This document shows positions 58,851 to 64,000 of a DNA stretch of 64,000 nucleotides, piece by piece. The notes beneath the pieces were generated by a model, which made no database searches, was not told the DNA's origin, and saw only the letters and a program-made list of their open reading frames with translations. The stretch comes from Struthio camelus. Taxonomy: Eukaryota; Chordata; Aves; Struthioniformes; Struthionidae. Where the stretch lies: contig NC_090943.1 in the NCBI RefSeq assembly GCF_040807025.1, forward strand, positions 1,226,356-1,290,355, read 5' to 3'. The first letter of the stretch is position 1. Each line of letters opens with the position of its first letter. A program made the position numbers and the translations under genes.

Positions 58851-61800
58851 GTAATGACGTGGGTATTGTAACCCTGCTCTGCTGTTAGAGGACGTACTGC
58901 TTTCTGAGGAACAAGCTTTTGAGGCCTGTTTCTTCTTCCTAGCTAAAGTGTTGACAGTGAGGAAGGCCCTTCCATTGATGTACAGAAAGACAGCGTGCAT
59001 TGGGAGTTTGTGTTGCGGAGGGGAGAAACAGCTGATTGAGTAGAGGATGCTTATAAAGATGGAAGGAGTACTGGGGATGGAGTATTAGTGACACCAAGCA
59101 TAATGACAGAAAACAAAATTGTGTATTCCGACCTTCTATGTCCTTCCCTCTTTTTGTATGTGTGATATATGTAACTCTTCTTGCTCCCGTTCCCTGTGTT
59201 GAAAGGTATAGGAAGTCCCGTACTTCTTCCCAGGCCTTGGACTGTAATTCGGATGTGTGGGCCTCTCTTCCTTGTGAGTTGCAAGCTGTGTTTCATGCTG
59301 TGGTTTTTAAGACCTGGAGGAGTTGAAATCTTTCATGGCGTTTGGGAAGATTAACTCTAGCGTCATAAAGGTGTCCATTGTAAGTGGAAATTGGCAGTTC
59401 AAAAGTGAATTGCCGAGTTTTTCCTCCACCTCATATGTATTGTGTTAATGCTCAGTGATTTCTGATATTATGTGTTGTTTAGGTAATCCTTTTGACTTTA
59501 AGCAACAAATTGCTTATATTAAAATGGCCTGTCATAAAGAGGAATTGTTTCTTGTGTTTAAAATGTTTTCCTAAAATTTAGTGGGTTTTTTTTTTTAATT
59601 CATACTGCTTTAAGTATGAATAAAATAGTTTTGATCTTAGTTGTAGTCCTTAAGGACAATTCCCAGAGCGTTAAGTACGTCCAGGTCTATACGTTAGCTG
59701 GTAGGAGCTTCAGTGTTTTGTTTTATTTTTTTAGGAAAGTGTGGAGGGCTACCTCAGAGAGGGTGAGCTAGAGGAGTAGGCAAGGCATAGGCCATACGTA
59801 CAGACCCAAAACCGTATTGGTGTGTACTAGGCATCGCTTGCAATTCTGGGTGGTTTCTTGAGTGTATGGGAAGCACTTTTACTACTACCAGATGTTCCGT
59901 GCAGAAAGATAAATTTTCTGTTTCCCTTTCACCATTAATAAAGTGTGATGCTGTTGTAAGATGTTAGATGGATGTCAGTGGAGCACATGTTCTGTTTTCC
60001 TGCCAGACAATAATGATAGGTGTGAGATTCCTTTATGCAATTCTATTAATATGCCTCAGCCCAGAGACTGAGGAGGTATGATCCGTTTCTTGGCAGCTGT
60101 TAGGAAATGGCAGTTGTTATGGCTGTAGATATCTGCTTTGAGACCACCTGCTTGTTCACTACAAGCCAGGAGCTGAATTTAGATGACTTGTAATTATCTT
60201 TCTGCTAGCTCTGACTTCTCTTGCTGGTGTTATCCTTATCAGGTATTTCTTTAGTGACTGACTCGGATTTAGTCCGAGAGAGGGATTTCGGTGCATGTGT
60301 TTGGAGCCTTTTTGTGTCCTTTCCTTAAAAAGGAAATAAAAGCGAGTTGTAACCTAAATCAAAATATTTTAATGCTCGTTTTCTTTTCCCTGTTATTTAG
60401 TGATCTAAGCCTAGATGCTCTTTGTGTTTTGGGAAGGAAAGGGTTTTGTGCATCAGTGCTACAGCATGGAGCCATAATGGGGTTATTTAAGGTCAGTAAC
60501 CACATCAAAGCTGGATACTCAAACCTGTCTCTTGTGTCCATGTGACAAAAGGCTTTTGCAGTGCAGTTGTAATGGCAAATCTTGAAGATAAGTGCTGTCT
60601 TCTGCTAGTAGTTGCTCTCTTCCTGAATGATTTGAGTTAGGCTAAAAGACTTCTGACCGTATATGTTTTCTGCTTGATGCCAGTATAGCTTAAGGATGTG
60701 CGTCTCTTTTGTATTTCTAATTGCCTGAAAATCTTTGCAGTACAGATTGGGCTGTGGTATTTCAGCACTTAAAAAAAAAAAAAATCCATTTATGCCAAAG
60801 CTATATGGCTAGTAACAAGACATAATTTCTGCCTTTTGGGATTTACTATTTAAAAATCTCTTTTTACTGCAGCATCACTTTCAGCTTCTATCTGCTATGG
60901 AGCATAGTAAAAAACTACAGCTGGGTACTGCAGGCGTCATGACTTCACAGGTTCTGTGTTCTTCCAAAAACACTGTGTATCAACCAGGAACTATCTTATT
61001 AATTTTGCTGGCTTAAAGCCTATAGCAAGATCTGTTTGCATTGCTGGTACAGTGCGTGAATGAGGGGAGTCTTTGTTTCCTTTTGAAGGTTTCTGTCCTT
61101 ATTGTTTAGGAGAAACCTTGGGCAAAGAAATGACTTTACCTGTCTAAAAAAAAAAAATTTGCAAGATATAGTCTAAAATAGAATTAGGGATTCCTAATGT
61201 TATCTTCCTCTCTGATAGCTGGCCAGCTGTCAGTGCCTCCTGCAAGAGGTGCAAGTGGGACCTGCATGTAAAGTAGTAAATGCATGAAAAATTTCACACG
61301 TCGAAGAAGAGTTTCCTAAAAATGTTGTCATGCAAATGTTTTTCTAAAGGAAACATTTTTAATTAAATATAGTAAGTCCCTGCAAGAATACTACCTCTTC
61401 TGAATTCAGTTTTTGACTGAGGCAACAGTACTGCGTGCATTAAGTCATCGTATGTTTACAATAGGCTGGAGCAACGCTCTTCATCTCTTAAATCCAAAAC
61501 ACACACGCCGTTTATTTTTGATTGTAGTGTTTGTTGTCTCAATGACTTTCACTTACAAGTGCCCCTCCAACCCTACCGAAACCCCCAAACCTTGGAATAT
61601 TTCCCCATTGATTTTCATTTTCTGTTTTTGTTGGCTTGCTTATGTGAAGAAGCGTGTGTATGTTCTTTCTCTGGTTATCGCCTCATGGATTATCTTCCCA
61701 CATTCCATGGGACCCTCAAACTACAGGCTGTGAGAGCCTTAGTTAGAGTTATGGGCAAAGCAGGACACAGTTTTCCTTGTAGGCGGCATAAAGAAGCTGT

Positions 61801-62018
61801 GAGACTAAGTAGACTGTACGGATTGAGAAGTAGATTGGTTGAATTCAAAGTTTTTTGGGTTGGTGATTGATTTTTGTAATGGTTATTTAAGTACAGAAAT
61901 GCTTTGTTATTCTATTTCACAAACTCTTAATGGGAGCCATCGATATTTGCTGTCGTGTTGCATTTTTATGATTAAGTCACTTTTTCATTCAATGCTTTAT
62001 TCATTTAAAATATTGTTA

Positions 62019-62041
62019 TTTTAACATAAATAATGTTAAAA
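62019..62041. repeat. AT-rich hairpin in SMARCC1 intron 1
   Basis: TTTTAACAT and ATGTTAAAA pair perfectly over 9 bp around a 5-base loop. Weak because of AT content. Confidence 0.5.
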
Positions 62042-64000
62042 TTATTCAACACGCATAAATGTGTTGTGTTAAATTTAGTGCAAAGAGATTTAAGACTTTT
62101 ATACTATATTTTAAAAATAAAGCAAATGCAGTAGTGCAGAGTTAATTTTTCCCTGTGAAATGAGTTATAACGGTTGAGGTCTCTTATATTCAATAATGCT
62201 CTAATAATGAAGGTTGTATACCTTGAGAGAAGATATGTAAAAGTAGCTTTTGCATTTTTTTTAAAAAAATCTTTCTGGAGCATGCTTCCAGTGCAAACTA
62301 AAGGTGTAGTATTACAGTGTACTCTGTTTTACTGAGAAAACTTTTATATCTGTTGATCTCTCTATATATTTAGACAAACTGCTACAGTTAGGTGGAGAGA
62401 CAAGACAGTCTTAAATAACTGGTCTTAAGTTAGGACTACCTGACTTAAGCTTTGCTTCTTGGGCATGTTTAACAGGCATGGTATGTGAGCGTGTTCAAAC
62501 CAAGGCTCTCTTGAGACTAGGAGTAGGGTTATTTAATGTGAAGTCTGGCACTTAATTTGCTGTGCTTTTAGTTTCACTTTTGTATGCATTGTAAAACTGT
62601 AGCTTAGTAATTACCTGATTTGCTCACATCTTTTAGCTAGTATTTGCTTGAGTGCATAGTAATAAGCACAACTGAGCTGAAAGGTGAAAGTTTTATTTAG
62701 ATATTAGCATAAGGTGATGGTGTAGAGGTTGCATGTGCAAAGTAAAGGGAGGTTTAGGGCTGTTAGCTGTGATGTGGTGCATCTGTACATACTGGGTGTG
62801 ACTGTCACTTGTTTTTAAAACAGTAAGAAAAATAACGTAAGGTATACCTTGTATTAACAACTTAAGAAGCTTGGAGCACTGCATGCATTTTGGTAATCGT
62901 CTGTCTTGGTTTAGCAGACCTTGGTTTAGGACTCTGACAAAAAGAGTTCTGGCAAATTTAGCAGTAGGAGTTTAGGTGTTGTTTGGTGCTTCCCCGCTGG
63001 AGAATTCTACTACCTGTAACAAAGGCAAAAGAAGGGGATGCTTCCCCTGGGGAAGCAGCTGCAGGGAGCTGCAGCACCTGGTAAGTTAATGCAAAGACTT
63101 TGAGTTTTTTAAGTAAAGATGCTGAATTAGCTAGGGTACCTGAGTTAGTTCTGTGCTTTATTTTGCCATCCCATCTGAGATCAGTAATTCCAAAAAAAGG
63201 CTGCTTAGATTGCTCTGGTGAGTTCAGCTGCAGCCAACTGAGAGCTTCTAGTCCAAAAATTAAAAAAAAAAAAGTTATTAGCTGAGAGGAGCATGGAAGT
63301 CCAGAGGATTTTTAAAAGTCTTAAGAGCAAAAGTCTTCAGGGGTGTTCCAGCAGGGAGAAAAGACTGTTACTGCTGTTTCATGTCTCTGTAGTAGCTGAT
63401 GTGAATTGATAGGCATTGTTAATTGGATAACATTGTCACAGTTGCCTGCCTTTCGTGGAGGGAAAGTAAGAAGAAACTTTGGAAGTTTATCCTTCTGTTC
63501 TTGTATAAGGTCATATTTCCAGATCAGATTTTATATGCATAGTAGGACACCTGGGGAGTCTCTTGTTGCTGATTGGTTCATTTGAGTCACTAAGATTTAA
63601 TTTCTTGTATGTGTCTATCTGCCTCTTAACCAGTACTGAAGGAACTTGCACCTTCAGGTAGTTAAATGCTGTAAAATTGTCATGGAAAAGTCATGCTCTT
63701 TATAGTGTTTTTCACTACCTAGATGGTGCTTGGGAAAGCTTAATGAGGTTGGCCTGCTAGTTAAGACAACAGATTTAAACTTGTAAAGGTTCTGGCGCAC
63801 AGAACTTTTGTGGGGCTTTAGAAAAATCTCGTTTGAAGGAAGAGTGAAGGCATTTGCGGTTCATACGATTACCCAGGTAAGTGTGACTGTAGAATAGCTA
63901 ATAGTACCGTATTCTGTAAGAACAAGTAACGTTTCTGACTTAATTCTGCCGTTGGAAGTCTTTTGGCTTAGCGAGACGATTACGTTCAATAAGTGAATAT

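Larger units (their letters stand above)
56484..64000 (+). other. SMARCC1: SMARCC1 intron 1 (runs off the window)
   Basis: At least 7.5 kb. I searched by eye for the expected YVHADAPTNKTL exon and did not find it. The first 300 bases are still CpG-rich. Holds an old CR1 remnant near 58.5-58.85 kb and AT-rich hairpins near 62.02 kb. Short open frames look random. Confidence 0.75.

Noticed and set aside
61413-61870. Overlapping hydrophobic open frames of about 105 codons in SMARCC1 intron 1
   Set aside because: They do not match the expected SMARCC1 exon 2 and show no family signature.
1-64000. CRISPR arrays, tRNA or rRNA genes, operons, endogenous retroviruses
   Set aside because: None seen by eye. 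The sequence is vertebrate, and the only mobile elements I can support are CR1-type LINE fragments and very old repeat relics.

Overview
The window is vertebrate nuclear DNA, almost certainly from a bird. It holds several CR1 LINE copies with the avian ATTCTGTG-type 3' end, two GC-rich CpG-island promoters, long AT-rich introns with GT-AG borders, and no mammalian-type SINEs. No prokaryotic, plasmid or phage features are visible.

Two genes lie head-to-tail on the + strand. The first is a complete KANSL1-family gene of 13 coding exons, from an ATG at 3913 to a TAG at 44050-44052. All 12 splice junctions join in frame to give about 791 residues. It keeps the family landmarks: N-terminal coiled coil, DSDxxxSSSGG acidic patch, the W-T-W-L-Q-A-Q block, a WDR5-binding WIN-like motif, a Cys cluster, a nuclear-localisation-like basic cluster, and a C-terminal PEHE region that in KANSL1 binds the acetyltransferase KAT8/MOF. 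It lacks the long N-terminal region of KANSL1 and KANSL1L. Its residues mix features of those two paralogs, and it sits next to SMARCC1, where neither is expected. I read it as a third KANSL1 paralog, and this is the most interesting item in the window. The second gene is SMARCC1 (BAF155, a BAF/SWI-SNF core subunit). Only its first coding exon (56268-56483) is here; its first intron runs past the right edge.

Layout: 1-3.3 kb is upstream sequence with one possible terminal exon of an unidentified gene (1380-1673). 3.3-4.9 kb is the CpG-island promoter and exon 1 of the KANSL1-family gene. 4.3-43.7 kb holds its introns and exons 2-13, with CR1 fragments at about 18.3, 22.7, 24.7 and 38.9 kb. 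44.05-55.3 kb covers the 3' UTR and intergenic DNA, including a long CR1 with a 487-codon reverse-transcriptase reading frame, a CR1 ORF1 remnant just behind it, and two strong palindromes. 55.3-56.7 kb is the SMARCC1 CpG island with three NRF1-type sites, a 41-bp tandem duplication and an AGG microsatellite. 56.5-64 kb is SMARCC1 intron 1 with one old CR1 remnant.

Both genes encode chromatin regulators: an NSL-type histone acetyltransferase scaffold and a BAF remodeller subunit. They have separate promoters about 52 kb apart, and nothing in the sequence shows that they are co-regulated. Family assignments rest on recalled family sequences, not on a database search.
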